A stretch of DNA of 14,951 nt from contig CALFYG010000271.1 in the NCBI GenBank assembly GCA_937952095.1, positions 1-14,951 on the forward strand, in the 5' to 3' direction. The position numbers and the translations under genes were made by a program. Positions within the stretch are counted from its first letter, which is position 1. Each line of letters begins with the position of its first letter. Below, in pieces: positions 6,989 through 13,510 of the stretch. The notes under the pieces were generated by a model that worked only from the letters and a program-made list of their open reading frames with translations, searched no databases and was not told where the DNA came from. The stretch is from an uncultured Micrococcales bacterium (GTDB lineage Bacteria > Actinomycetota > Actinomycetes > S36-B12 > UBA10799).

Positions 6989-7447
6989 GTGACATCGCCC
7001 GACGACCATCTGGAACAGTGGCCTCTGAGCCGGCTGCTCATCACGGCCAGCAGGCTGATCGAGCACGACATCGCCCTGCAGTTGCGGCCCTACAACCTCA
7101 CACATGCCAGCTTCGGCGTACTCGCCCTGGTCTCGGCACACCCGCTGTCGCAGCGCGACCTCGCCCATGCAAGTCGGGTGGAGGAGCAGACCATCAGTCA
7201 AACCGTCGACCGGCTCGAGCGGATGGGCATGGTGACCCGCGAGCGGGACCCCAAGGATCGGCGCCGCTTCCTGGTGACCATGACGGACCTGGGGAAAAGG
7301 GCCTTCCGGCAGGCCACGCGCCACGACCATGCCGAGCAGGCGCTGGCGGGGCTACCTGAGGCCGATCACCTGCGCGCCTCGTTGGCCACTCTCATCCGGG
7401 CCATGGGGGGTCACGACTTCGTACCGGCGGTCGACCCGGAGGACTGA
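6989..7447 (+). CDS. MarR-family transcriptional regulator
   Basis: Winged-helix repressor-type regulator, 152 residues from the GTG at 6989; a GTG at 6980 would give 155. The MarR pattern is clear: an N-terminal dimerisation helix, LTHASFGVLALVSAHPLSQRDLAHASRVEEQTISQTVDRLERMGMVTRERDPKDRRRFLVTMTDLGK, where the recognition helix is around EEQTISQTVDRLERMG and the wing carries the conserved D-x-R-R pair. The length is typical. The 6989 start is preferred because a TAnnnT box sits seven bases upstream. It is divergent from the ABC exporter operon, which it most likely represses through the palindrome at 6943-6957. The inducing ligand is unknown; MarR proteins next to exporters often sense the exported or a toxic small molecule. 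Confidence 0.92.
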   Translation: MTSPDDHLEQWPLSRLLITASRLIEHDIALQLRPYNLTHASFGVLALVSAHPLSQRDLAHASRVEEQTISQTVDRLERMGMVTRERDPKDRRRFLVTMTDLGKRAFRQATRHDHAEQALAGLPEADHLRASLATLIRAMGGHDFVPAVDPED

Positions 7448-7475
7448 GGTCGTCCTCCTCCCGAAGGTGGCACAC

Positions 7476-7500
7476 GCCGATTCACGATTCGTGAATCGGC
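7476..7500 (+). terminator. Strong hairpin after marR, probable terminator
   Basis: GCCGATTCACG-ATT-CGTGAATCGGC is a perfect 11-bp stem with a 3-base loop, 29 bases after the MarR stop and in the gap where MarR and YaaA converge. It is followed on the plus strand by CGTTCTTGCG, a weak U-rich tail. It most likely ends marR transcription and possibly yaaA from the other side. The perfect symmetry would also suit a protein binding site, but the convergent position favours termination. Confidence 0.7.
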
Positions 7501-7596
7501 CGTTCTTGCGAGGTGATCCGCCCTATCTACGCCTCATCGGGCCGCTCTCACCGCGAAGAAGTGGCGCCGCTCAGAAGTCGTGACACCTTCGCGCGG

Positions 7597-8340
7597 TCAC
7601 TCCACACGCATCACGTCGAGGCGGCCACCGTCGAGTTCGGCCTCGAAGCCCGCCTCCCGCACGATGTCGAGCAGGTCGTGCGGGGAGGCCGGCTCGTCAA
7701 CGCCCACGAGCGCGCGGGCCAGGTGCCCCTTCGTGGCCTTGTTGAAGTGGCTCGCGGCCGTGCGCTGACCCGCCGGACCCGCCTGCCAGACCTTGACCGT
7801 GACCGAATCCTGCGGCAGAGCCACGAACGAGGCGTACGGCGACGAGAGCATGTCGACCACCAGGCCCCGATGACCGGCCACCTCCGCGGAGACCGCCGCC
7901 CGCCAGTAGCTCGGCAGGGCGGGCACACCGGGCACCCGCGATCCACCTGAGAGCCGGTAGGGCGCGATGCGATCCGACGGCCGGACCAGTCCGAACAACG
8001 ACGACACGATCGCGACCCGGCGGTTCGCGCGTCGCAAGTCCTGGCCGCCGAGACTCGGATAGTCGAGGGCGGCGTACAGAACGCCGGTGTAGACGCGGGT
8101 GGCCGACGCGGTCGGCAGCGAGTCGAGCTGACCGTTCTGCACGACGAGGTCGAACTGCGTCGGACCCAGCTCCAGCGCCTCGATGGCTCCGGCGGGGTCC
8201 TCACGGCACAGCGATTGGAGCTTCTTGAGCAGGTCCCGGCGCAACGGGTTGAGTGCCGGATGTGCCAGTGCTCCCAGATCCAGGGACTTGCCACGCGCGG
8301 GTGCGTACTTGGACTCCGAGGGCGGCAGGAGGATCAACAC
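7597..8340 (-). CDS. yaaA: YaaA family protein (peroxide stress, DUF328)
   Basis: Cytoplasmic protein of the YaaA/DUF328 family, 247 residues, the usual family length. In E. coli, YaaA limits intracellular iron damage during hydrogen peroxide stress and binds DNA. The N-terminal signature LILLPPSESK is present. Further family-type segments are VYTGVLYAALDY, SSLFGLVRPSDRIAPYRLSGG, YWR, VVDMLSSPYAS, and the C-terminal HFNKATKGHLARALV. The open frame runs far upstream through the FUSC gene, but the GTG at 8340 puts the LLPPSESK signature at the N-terminus as in relatives. It begins 17 bases after the FUSC stop on the same strand, so the two may be co-transcribed. No obvious Shine-Dalgarno sequence is visible. 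Confidence 0.88.
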   Translation of the reverse strand: MLILLPPSESKYAPARGKSLDLGALAHPALNPLRRDLLKKLQSLCREDPAGAIEALELGPTQFDLVVQNGQLDSLPTASATRVYTGVLYAALDYPSLGGQDLRRANRRVAIVSSLFGLVRPSDRIAPYRLSGGSRVPGVPALPSYWRAAVSAEVAGHRGLVVDMLSSPYASFVALPQDSVTVKVWQAGPAGQRTAASHFNKATKGHLARALVGVDEPASPHDLLDIVREAGFEAELDGGRLDVMRVE

Positions 8341-8357
8341 GCCGCCATCGTGGCAGG

Positions 8358-9290
8358 TCAGGCTTGCGCGACCGACGTGGCATCGGGGCCGCGGGCGAGC
8401 GCCAGTGACAGCAGGCCCCCGGCGATACAGGCCCCGACCGTGTACACCACCCGCAGGCCGTCGAGGTAGAACGTGTCGTCGACGGAGCCGGAACTGACAA
8501 GGAAGATGACCATCGGCGTCATGAACGTGACCTGCAGGACGTAGTCCTTCTGCGCCATGTACGCGAACATCAGCGTCATGCAGATCGCGGCCATGAGCAT
8601 TTGCCACGGTCGCGGCAGCGGGGAGAGAACGGCGGCGATCATCGCGCCGGCCACAGTCCCGATCACCCGCCGGCGGTTCTTCACCAAGGAGTCCACGGCG
8701 TAGGGCCGAAGCACGATGGCCAGGGTCATGACCAGCCAGTACGACTTCGGCATGTCGAAGTAGAGCGCGACCGCCGTTGCAGCGCCGCAGGCCGCGGCCA
8801 TCACAGCGGCGTGCCTCTTCGCCACGTCGAAGGGCACCGGCGCGGGCTCGATGTGCACCTTCGTGAGATGCACGACAAGGATCACGTACGCACACACCGC
8901 CGTCATCACCAGCGCGACCGTCACCGGTGGGTTCTTGGGGACATCGAGTCCGGCCACCGCCGCAACGATCGGGGCGACGCCGAAGACCCCGGCGCTGAAG
9001 CGACTCAGGAGGCCGGCGGCCATGCACGTGACCACGACCAGAGCCACCACGGCCGGGTCGTTGCCGTACGCGGCGGTGCCCAGGGTGCCGACGACCACGA
9101 GTGCCCCGCACATGCCGATGGCCTGTCGCAGCGTGCAGTAGGGGACGAAGGCCACGCTCAACAGCGCCAGCACGCCGGGCAGAACGGCCCGGCCGCCCAC
9201 CAACTGCGACACGACGATCAGCGGCAGCAGGACCGCGGCCGTGATCTTCAGGGCCGTGGGCAGCAGGTGTCGCGGCGGCGGGAACCTCAT
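8358..9290 (-). CDS. FUSC-family integral membrane protein
   Basis: A 310-residue, highly hydrophobic protein with about eight to ten predicted membrane segments. The second half carries the FUSC_2-type pattern YWLVMTLAIVLRP...NRRRVIGTVAGAMIAAVL, the shared core of the fusaric-acid-resistance (FUSC) and aromatic-acid exporter families. A cytoplasmic stretch with charged residues (HLTKVHIEPAPVPFDVAKRH) separates two halves of similar design. It is shorter than full FusC/AaeB exporters and has no large soluble C-terminal domain. It is probably a membrane efflux or related protein of unknown substrate. The ATG at 9290 has AAGG close upstream (GAAGGCG-ATG). It lies 45 bases after the lipoprotein gene and 17 before yaaA. 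Confidence 0.8.
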   Translation of the reverse strand: MRFPPPRHLLPTALKITAAVLLPLIVVSQLVGGRAVLPGVLALLSVAFVPYCTLRQAIGMCGALVVVGTLGTAAYGNDPAVVALVVVTCMAAGLLSRFSAGVFGVAPIVAAVAGLDVPKNPPVTVALVMTAVCAYVILVVHLTKVHIEPAPVPFDVAKRHAAVMAAACGAATAVALYFDMPKSYWLVMTLAIVLRPYAVDSLVKNRRRVIGTVAGAMIAAVLSPLPRPWQMLMAAICMTLMFAYMAQKDYVLQVTFMTPMVIFLVSSGSVDDTFYLDGLRVVYTVGACIAGGLLSLALARGPDATSVAQA

Positions 9291-9335
9291 CGCCTTCAGC
9301 GTGTCAGCGCGGACCGCGTCGTCGCTCGTCGTTGA

Positions 9336-10571
9336 CTACCCGGCAGACTGCGCCGGCTGCTCGGCGCCGTAGAGCGGACCCACCGTCTGCGACTGCTGGA
9401 CGCTCTTGTCCGAGGAACTGGTGGCGACCAGCGTGATCTGGTGGGACTTCCCGTCACACGGCACATCGGGGACGTTGGCCTTGCCGGAGGTCGGCAGACC
9501 CGCCTGGGCGCCCGGATTCTGGCCGTCGACCTCGAAGGCGACCGTCTCGGCGTTCGTCGTCTGCCAGGTGGCCTTCACCTTCACCGTGTCCCCCTGGCAA
9601 CCCGGCGCGGTCACCGAGAACGAATCGATGACGGGTTTCGTCCCGCCACCGGAGGGGATGGTCCTGATGGAGTGCACGACGGAGGCCTGCTGACCGTCCC
9701 CGGCCGTCACGACCAGGCCGATCTTCTGCGTACCGTCCGAACACGGGACGTCCACCGTGGTGGAACCGCTGGCAGGCAGATCCTTCGCGGACACACCCCC
9801 GTCCAGGGTGACCTCCGCGCTCTTGGCACCGCTGCTCTGCCAGGCCACCGACACCTGCGTGTCGGTGCTGTCGCAGTGGACCGAACTCGCCACGGAGAAG
9901 GACGCGATGACCGGTACCGCGTTGCCCTTCACGGACTGCGTGGCCTGCACGCTCTGGCCGGCGGCGTTGTCCGCCACCAACGTGATCTGGTGGGACTTCC
10001 CGTCACACGGCACGTCCGGGATGTTGGCCGTGCCGGAGGTATCCAGGCCGGCCTGTGCGCCGGGGGCCTGCCCGTCCACCTCGAAAGACACCGTCGTGGC
10101 GTTGCTGGTCCGGTAGGTGGCCGACACGGCCAGCGTCGAGCCCTCGCATTGCCCGGGGGTGACCGTGAACGCGTCGATGACCGGCGGGTTGACCGGCGCC
10201 TGCTTGACGGTCTTCAGGCGGTGCGTCTCGGTCGCGGTCTCGCCGGATGCGTTGGTCGCGGTGAGCATGACCTCATGGGTGCCGTTCTTGCACGGCAGTG
10301 TGATCCGGTCACTGCCGTTGGCCGCGAGGTCTGCGCCAACCTGCGCTCCGTCCAGGGACAGCGCCGTGCTCTGCGCACCCGCCGTCTCCCAGGACACCTT
10401 GACGGGCACGTCACCGCTGGCACAGTGCACGGCCGACTTCATGGACAGTGACGTGATCACCGGCGCAGGGGGCGGGGAGGCGGACGGAGATGACTCTCCG
10501 GAGCCCGAGCCGGACGAACAAGCGGACACGGCGACCACGCAGGCCGCAACCACGATCAGAGGTGCGCGCAT
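9336..10571 (-). CDS. Lipoprotein with four Ig-like modules in an ABAB arrangement
   Basis: Exported lipoprotein of 411 residues. The start at ATG 10571 gives a clean lipoprotein signal: MRAP, a hydrophobic stretch, and lipobox V15-S-A-C18, then a Ser/Gly/Pro-rich tether (19-36). Four beta-sandwich-like modules follow, each beginning PVI-[TDA]-[SA]-[LF] and each with two cysteines: about 37-122 (C50, C94), 130-214 (C142, C189), 219-303 (C233, C277) and 312-397 (C325, C372). Modules 1 and 3 resemble each other, as do 2 and 4, with an exact 183-residue period. The cysteine pairs probably form disulfides outside the membrane. No enzyme motif is seen, so binding or structure is more likely. There is no ribosome binding site, but TACGCT lies six bases before the ATG, suggesting leaderless translation. 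The gene follows the two-component system on the same strand. No named family was recognised. Confidence 0.82.
   Translation of the reverse strand: MRAPLIVVAACVVAVSACSSGSGSGESSPSASPPPAPVITSLSMKSAVHCASGDVPVKVSWETAGAQSTALSLDGAQVGADLAANGSDRITLPCKNGTHEVMLTATNASGETATETHRLKTVKQAPVNPPVIDAFTVTPGQCEGSTLAVSATYRTSNATTVSFEVDGQAPGAQAGLDTSGTANIPDVPCDGKSHQITLVADNAAGQSVQATQSVKGNAVPVIASFSVASSVHCDSTDTQVSVAWQSSGAKSAEVTLDGGVSAKDLPASGSTTVDVPCSDGTQKIGLVVTAGDGQQASVVHSIRTIPSGGGTKPVIDSFSVTAPGCQGDTVKVKATWQTTNAETVAFEVDGQNPGAQAGLPTSGKANVPDVPCDGKSHQITLVATSSSDKSVQQSQTVGPLYGAEQPAQSAG
9432..9464. repeat. 33-base exact intragenic repeat, copy 1 (module 4 of lipoprotein)
   Basis: Identical over 33 bases to 9981-10013, 549 bases away, inside the lipoprotein gene. 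It encodes the VPCDGKSHQITL segment of module 4. The 549-base period equals 183 codons, the length of one AB module pair, which shows duplication of a two-module block. Confidence 0.9.
9981..10013. repeat. 33-base exact intragenic repeat, copy 2 (module 2 of lipoprotein)
   Basis: Partner of 9432-9464, encoding the same VPCDGKSHQITL segment in module 2. The exact DNA identity in a protein whose other parts have diverged points to recent duplication or gene conversion. Confidence 0.9.
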
Positions 10572-10576
10572 GCGTC

Positions 10577-10582
10577 GAGCGT
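10577..10582 (-). promoter_or_regulatory. Predicted -10 box for leaderless lipoprotein transcript
   Basis: Read on the minus strand, TACGCT (TAnnnT) ends six bases before the lipoprotein ATG at 10571, which would place the transcription start at or next to the A of the start codon. No recognisable -35 hexamer was found at 16-19 bases upstream. Confidence 0.4.
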
Positions 10583-10645
10583 AGGGCGCCGTCGGCTCGC
10601 CGGGTGCGACCCACGCCGCACGGTGACGGGGCGGGGAACCCCGAC

Positions 10646-10686
10646 CCGACGTCGATTGCCCAGGCACCCCCATCCGACGTCGGTTG
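10646..10686. promoter_or_regulatory. Two CCGACGTCGrTTG motifs upstream of the lipoprotein gene
   Basis: CCGACGTCGATTG (10646-10658) and CCGACGTCGGTTG (10674-10686) are direct copies with one difference, 28 bases apart, in the gap between the response-regulator stop and the lipoprotein start. The core CGACGTCG is palindromic. On the minus strand a consensus TTGACA (10690-10685) overlaps the edge of the upstream copy, but no -10 box follows at the right distance. This looks like a regulator binding region; the regulator is not known. Confidence 0.45.
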
Positions 10687-10745
10687 TCAACCGTCGCCAG
10701 GGGGAACCAGCGCCTGAACCGCGGGGCGAGCGACCACCGGCTCAC

Positions 10746-11369
10746 TCACTGATCGGCCTGCCCTCGCGTCGCCCACAGCGCCGCCTGCAGCCGGTCGGTG
10801 ACCCCGAGGGTCGAGTAGATCGTCGTGAGATGCGCCTTCACCGTCTTCTCACTGATCCCGAGCTGCCTGGCGATGAGCCGGTTGGACAAGCCCCGCGCCA
10901 CAAGGTCGAGCACCTCCTGCTGCTTCTCGGTGAGACGCGTGGTCGTGGGCGGGGAAACGTGGCGGGCATCGAGGATGGCCCGCGCGACGCGGGGATCCAG
11001 CGGTGAACCTCCGGTGGCGGCCGACCGGATCCCGGCGACGATGCGCGCGGGCTGACTGTCCTTGAGCAGGTACCCGACGGCCCCGGCATCCAGCGCGGCG
11101 AGTACGCGGTCGGACTCGCCGAACGTGGTGAGCACAACAACCGCGGCATCGCTGGAATCCACGATGCGGCGGGTCGCTTCAACGCCCCCGATCCCGGGCA
11201 TCGCCAGATCCATGAGCACGACATCCGGGGCATGTTCGGCGACGGCCGCGATGGCAGCCTCACCGCTGTCCACGGTCGCGCACAACGTGAGGTCCGCCTC
11301 GCTGGCCACCAGGAGACCCAGGCCTTCACGCACCACGGCGTGGTCGTCAACAACCACGACCCCGATCAT
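10746..11369 (-). CDS. NarL/FixJ-type two-component response regulator
   Basis: DNA-binding response regulator, 207 residues. The receiver domain covers about residues 1-120 with acidic D8-D9, phospho-acceptor D54 in VVLMDLAMPG, T81/T82 and K103 in GYLLKD. The LuxR-type helix-turn-helix is at about 144-197: LTEKQQEVLDLVARGLSNRLIARQLGISEKTVKAHLTTIYSTLGVTDR. The ATG at 11369 is chosen over a GTG at 11378 because it overlaps the kinase stop as ATGA and begins at the first receiver strand. It forms a cognate pair with the preceding histidine kinase. Targets probably include its own neighbours, which is inference. Confidence 0.95.
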   Translation of the reverse strand: MIGVVVVDDHAVVREGLGLLVASEADLTLCATVDSGEAAIAAVAEHAPDVVLMDLAMPGIGGVEATRRIVDSSDAAVVVLTTFGESDRVLAALDAGAVGYLLKDSQPARIVAGIRSAATGGSPLDPRVARAILDARHVSPPTTTRLTEKQQEVLDLVARGLSNRLIARQLGISEKTVKAHLTTIYSTLGVTDRLQAALWATRGQADQ

Positions 11370-12652
11370 CGGGTGCACTCCAACTCGAACCGCACCGCTG
11401 TGCCTTGTCCCCTGGTGGACTCCACGCGCAGATCACCACCGAGCTGGGTGGCGAGGTCCTGCATGAGCGCGAGGCCCACATGCCCACTCTCGCTACGTCC
11501 CGCGTCGAACCCCTGCCCGTTGTCGATCACCTCGAGAACCACGCAGTCGTCGTGGCGTTTGAGGCGGATAGTGACCGTGGTCGCTCCCGAATGCTTGGCC
11601 ACATTCTGCGTGCTTTCCCGGGCGACCCTGTACAGGGCCTGTTGGCACGTGTCGTCGAGAGGCGGCAGCGGGTCGACCTCGACCTCGACGTCAGCGTCCA
11701 AGCCGTTGCCCAGGTCCTGCAGTGCCGCTCCGAGACCGGCGTCACGCAGGTTCGGTGGGTAGATGTCGACCAGCAGCGTGCGCAACGATCCCACGGCCTT
11801 GCGGGTTCGGTCGGCGGCGGTCGTCAGCTGGCGTTGTACAGAGACGTCCTCAGCGCCGCTTGCCATTGCTGACAGGCCGAAGGACACACCTGCCAGGTCC
11901 TGCACCACCCCGTCGTGAAGATCGGCGGCAATGCGGCGGCGTTCGGCCTCCGACGAGTTCACCGCGTACAGCAGAAGGTCCTCGCGCTGCTGTCGGTCCC
12001 GGTCCAGTCTGCGGGCCATCCGCCACGCCAGCAGCAACAGGATCAGAGCGAGTACGGCCAGCGCGCCGAGCACGGCCGGCGCAAGAGCCCTGACCAGGGC
12101 CTGCGTCTGCGCCTCGAGGAAGGCCTGCTTCGTGTAGACCTCCATCAAGTACGTGCTGCCGTCCGCTCCGGTCACGGGAAGGTACACCTCGATGAGTTCA
12201 CCGTGGGTGCGTTCGAAGCGGTTCTCGGGTTTGGACAGGTCACTGACCTCGGCCTCCACACCGCCGTCCGCGAGGACTTCCAGCTCCTCGGGGCCCAGGT
12301 CGAACCTCTCACCGATCAATTGCGGCTTGTCGGAGTACACGATCGTGCCGTCCGCGTCCCACAAGCGCACCGTCACCAGGGGATCGGCCAGTAGGCGATT
12401 GCGAACCACCTCGTCAAGAGCCGCGATGGATGCCGGATCGCCTTGCCCGAGTGCTTCGGTGACTTCGGGGGCCACAACCCACTGCTCGGCCTGCTGGGCC
12501 GCCACCACGGCGTCGCGGACAGACTCCTCCTGAGCCACATCCCGCGCCACCCAGAAGCTGATGGCAGCCAGCAGACCGAGCAGCAGGAAACCGGGTATCG
12601 CGAAGGCGAGGACCTCCTTTCGGACGACCCCGCCTTCAGCGAATACAGGCAC
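11366..12652 (-). CDS. Membrane sensor histidine kinase (HisKA_3 / NarX-LiaS type)
   Basis: Sensor kinase of 428 residues that phosphorylates the adjacent NarL-type regulator. One transmembrane helix lies at about 15-34 and a second at about 189-210, bracketing an extracytoplasmic sensor domain of roughly 150 residues that contains VTVRLWDADGTIVYSD, a segment reminiscent of PAS/Cache-fold sensors. The dimerisation and phospho-acceptor motif is ERRRIAADLHDGVVQDL with H246. The ATPase part has an N-box-like ARESTQNVAKHSGA, then DNGQGFD and a GHVGLALM segment. The GTG at 12652 lies 17 bases after the stop of the secreted-protein gene; CACAAT ends six bases before it, so a leaderless internal transcript is possible. 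The stimulus is unknown. Confidence 0.93.
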   Translation of the reverse strand: MPVFAEGGVVRKEVLAFAIPGFLLLGLLAAISFWVARDVAQEESVRDAVVAAQQAEQWVVAPEVTEALGQGDPASIAALDEVVRNRLLADPLVTVRLWDADGTIVYSDKPQLIGERFDLGPEELEVLADGGVEAEVSDLSKPENRFERTHGELIEVYLPVTGADGSTYLMEVYTKQAFLEAQTQALVRALAPAVLGALAVLALILLLLAWRMARRLDRDRQQREDLLLYAVNSSEAERRRIAADLHDGVVQDLAGVSFGLSAMASGAEDVSVQRQLTTAADRTRKAVGSLRTLLVDIYPPNLRDAGLGAALQDLGNGLDADVEVEVDPLPPLDDTCQQALYRVARESTQNVAKHSGATTVTIRLKRHDDCVVLEVIDNGQGFDAGRSESGHVGLALMQDLATQLGGDLRVESTRGQGTAVRFELECTR

Positions 12653-12669
12653 CTGTCGATTGTGCCCGA

Positions 12670-13419
12670 TCAGATCGAGCAGTTCTCGGAACCGTCGACC
12701 CGCTGCGCGGTTGCGGTGAACGCCCCGGCGGCACGCGTCTTGACCTTGACCTCGAAGGAGCCGCTACGCCCCCGGGTCTTCTTCACCCCGGACTTGATGA
12801 CGTTGTCGCCACGGGAGATGGTGTAGCTCCAACGCTGACCCTTGGTGTTCGAGTCCACCTCGAGTTCGGCCTCGCGCTTCTTGGACTTCTGCCGCACCTT
12901 CAGACTGATCTGCGAGCCGGCCGAGCAGGCACCGGTCGTGATGACCTTCTTCTTGTCCTTGCCCTTGGCGCTGTCGTCACTGCTGTCGTCACTGCTGTCG
13001 TCTGAGGAGTCGTCACCGACGCCCACGTTCACCCCGGTGGTGCACTCCTGATCGCCGAACGTCGCCTGACCGACGAACGTGTCGTTGGCCGAGCCGCTGG
13101 TCTTCACCTCGACGCTGAACGAGCCGCTCGGGCCGGTGGTGGTCCTGGTGCCGGTGGAGAGCACACCACCGGGACCGCTGAGCGTGTACGCCCATTCCTG
13201 ACCCACGACGTTCGAGTCGACCTCGAACTCGACCTCGACCCCGCCGTCGCGCTCCTTCGCCTTGAGTTCCCAGCGCGCGCTGCCCGAGCACTGGCCCTCG
13301 CTGGAGACCTCGACGCGGTCGTCGCTGCCCCCCTTGGCCATGGCGGGTGCCATCGGAAGTGCGAGCACCAGACCGGCGCCGGCGATCAGACCTGTGACTG
13401 CTGTGTTCTTGGTACTCAT
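12670..13419 (-). CDS. Secreted protein with two homologous beta-rich domains and an acidic DDSS linker
   Basis: Exported protein of 249 residues with a Sec-type signal peptide (charged MSTKNT, hydrophobic 8-24, cleavage probably after AMA at residue 28). Two related domains follow: C44 to C126 and C165 to C247, each with exactly 82 residues between cysteines and the shared motifs EVDSN, W-[AS]-Y-T-[LI]-S and SGSF-x-V-[EK]-VKT. The first is rich in acidic residues, the second strongly basic (KVRQKSKKREAELEVDSN, GVKKTRGRSGSFEVKVKTR). They are joined by DDSSDDSSDDSSDDSAKGKDKKK. The ATG at 13419 has AAGGAG seven bases upstream, so it is preferred to the longer open frame. The gene directly precedes the histidine kinase, and I infer it may act with it outside the membrane. 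The family is not recognised. Confidence 0.85.
   Translation of the reverse strand: MSTKNTAVTGLIAGAGLVLALPMAPAMAKGGSDDRVEVSSEGQCSGSARWELKAKERDGGVEVEFEVDSNVVGQEWAYTLSGPGGVLSTGTRTTTGPSGSFSVEVKTSGSANDTFVGQATFGDQECTTGVNVGVGDDSSDDSSDDSSDDSAKGKDKKKVITTGACSAGSQISLKVRQKSKKREAELEVDSNTKGQRWSYTISRGDNVIKSGVKKTRGRSGSFEVKVKTRAAGAFTATAQRVDGSENCSI
12971..13018. repeat. Four 12-base tandem units encoding the DDSS linker
   Basis: Units CTGTCGTCACTG, CTGTCGTCACTG, CTGTCGTCTGAG and GAGTCGTCACCG follow one another in frame. The first two are identical, the others drift. Because the unit is a multiple of three, copy-number changes by slippage would alter linker length without breaking the frame. Confidence 0.85.
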
Positions 13420-13471
13420 GTGAAGACTCCTTCGTGGTCTTTGTCGTCCTTGCTGATCAGCCTGCTGTCTG

Positions 13472-13509
13472 CGACGTCGGACCCACAATCGGACCTTGGT
13501 CCTAGGACC
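13472..13509. promoter_or_regulatory. Cluster of CGACGTCGG and GGACC/GGTCC boxes upstream of the secreted-protein gene
   Basis: CGACGTCGG (13472-13480) overlaps the first of three GGACC boxes (13479, 13491, 13505) with a GGTCC at 13498. Together they make two overlapping palindromes, GGACC-TT-GGTCC (13491-13502) and GGTCCTAGGACC (13498-13509). It lies between the TspO stop and the secreted-protein start. A further palindrome, GCTGATCAGC, is at 13452-13461. No U-run follows, so an operator is more likely than a terminator. No clear -35/-10 pair was found. Confidence 0.45.
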
Positions 13510-13510
13510 T

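Noticed and set aside
8341..9111. Long upstream extension of the yaaA reading frame
   Set aside because: It runs antiphase through the FUSC gene and reads as low-complexity Arg/Gly-rich sequence; the family signature LLPPSESK begins right after the GTG at 8340.
9441..10451. 336-codon plus-strand open frame opposite the lipoprotein
   Set aside because: It is antisense to the modular lipoprotein and its internal repetition simply mirrors those modules.
10685..10690. Consensus TTGACA (minus strand) as the -35 of a lipoprotein promoter
   Set aside because: No TAnnnT box lies 16-19 bases downstream, so a promoter here is not supported on its own.
10572..10745. N-terminal extension of the lipoprotein frame
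   Set aside because: The extra 58 residues are Arg/Pro-rich without domain character, and would bury the clear lipoprotein signal peptide that starts at 10571.
12971..13018. CRISPR-like short repeats
   Set aside because: The units are contiguous 12-mers without spacers and encode an in-frame DDSS linker in a secreted protein.
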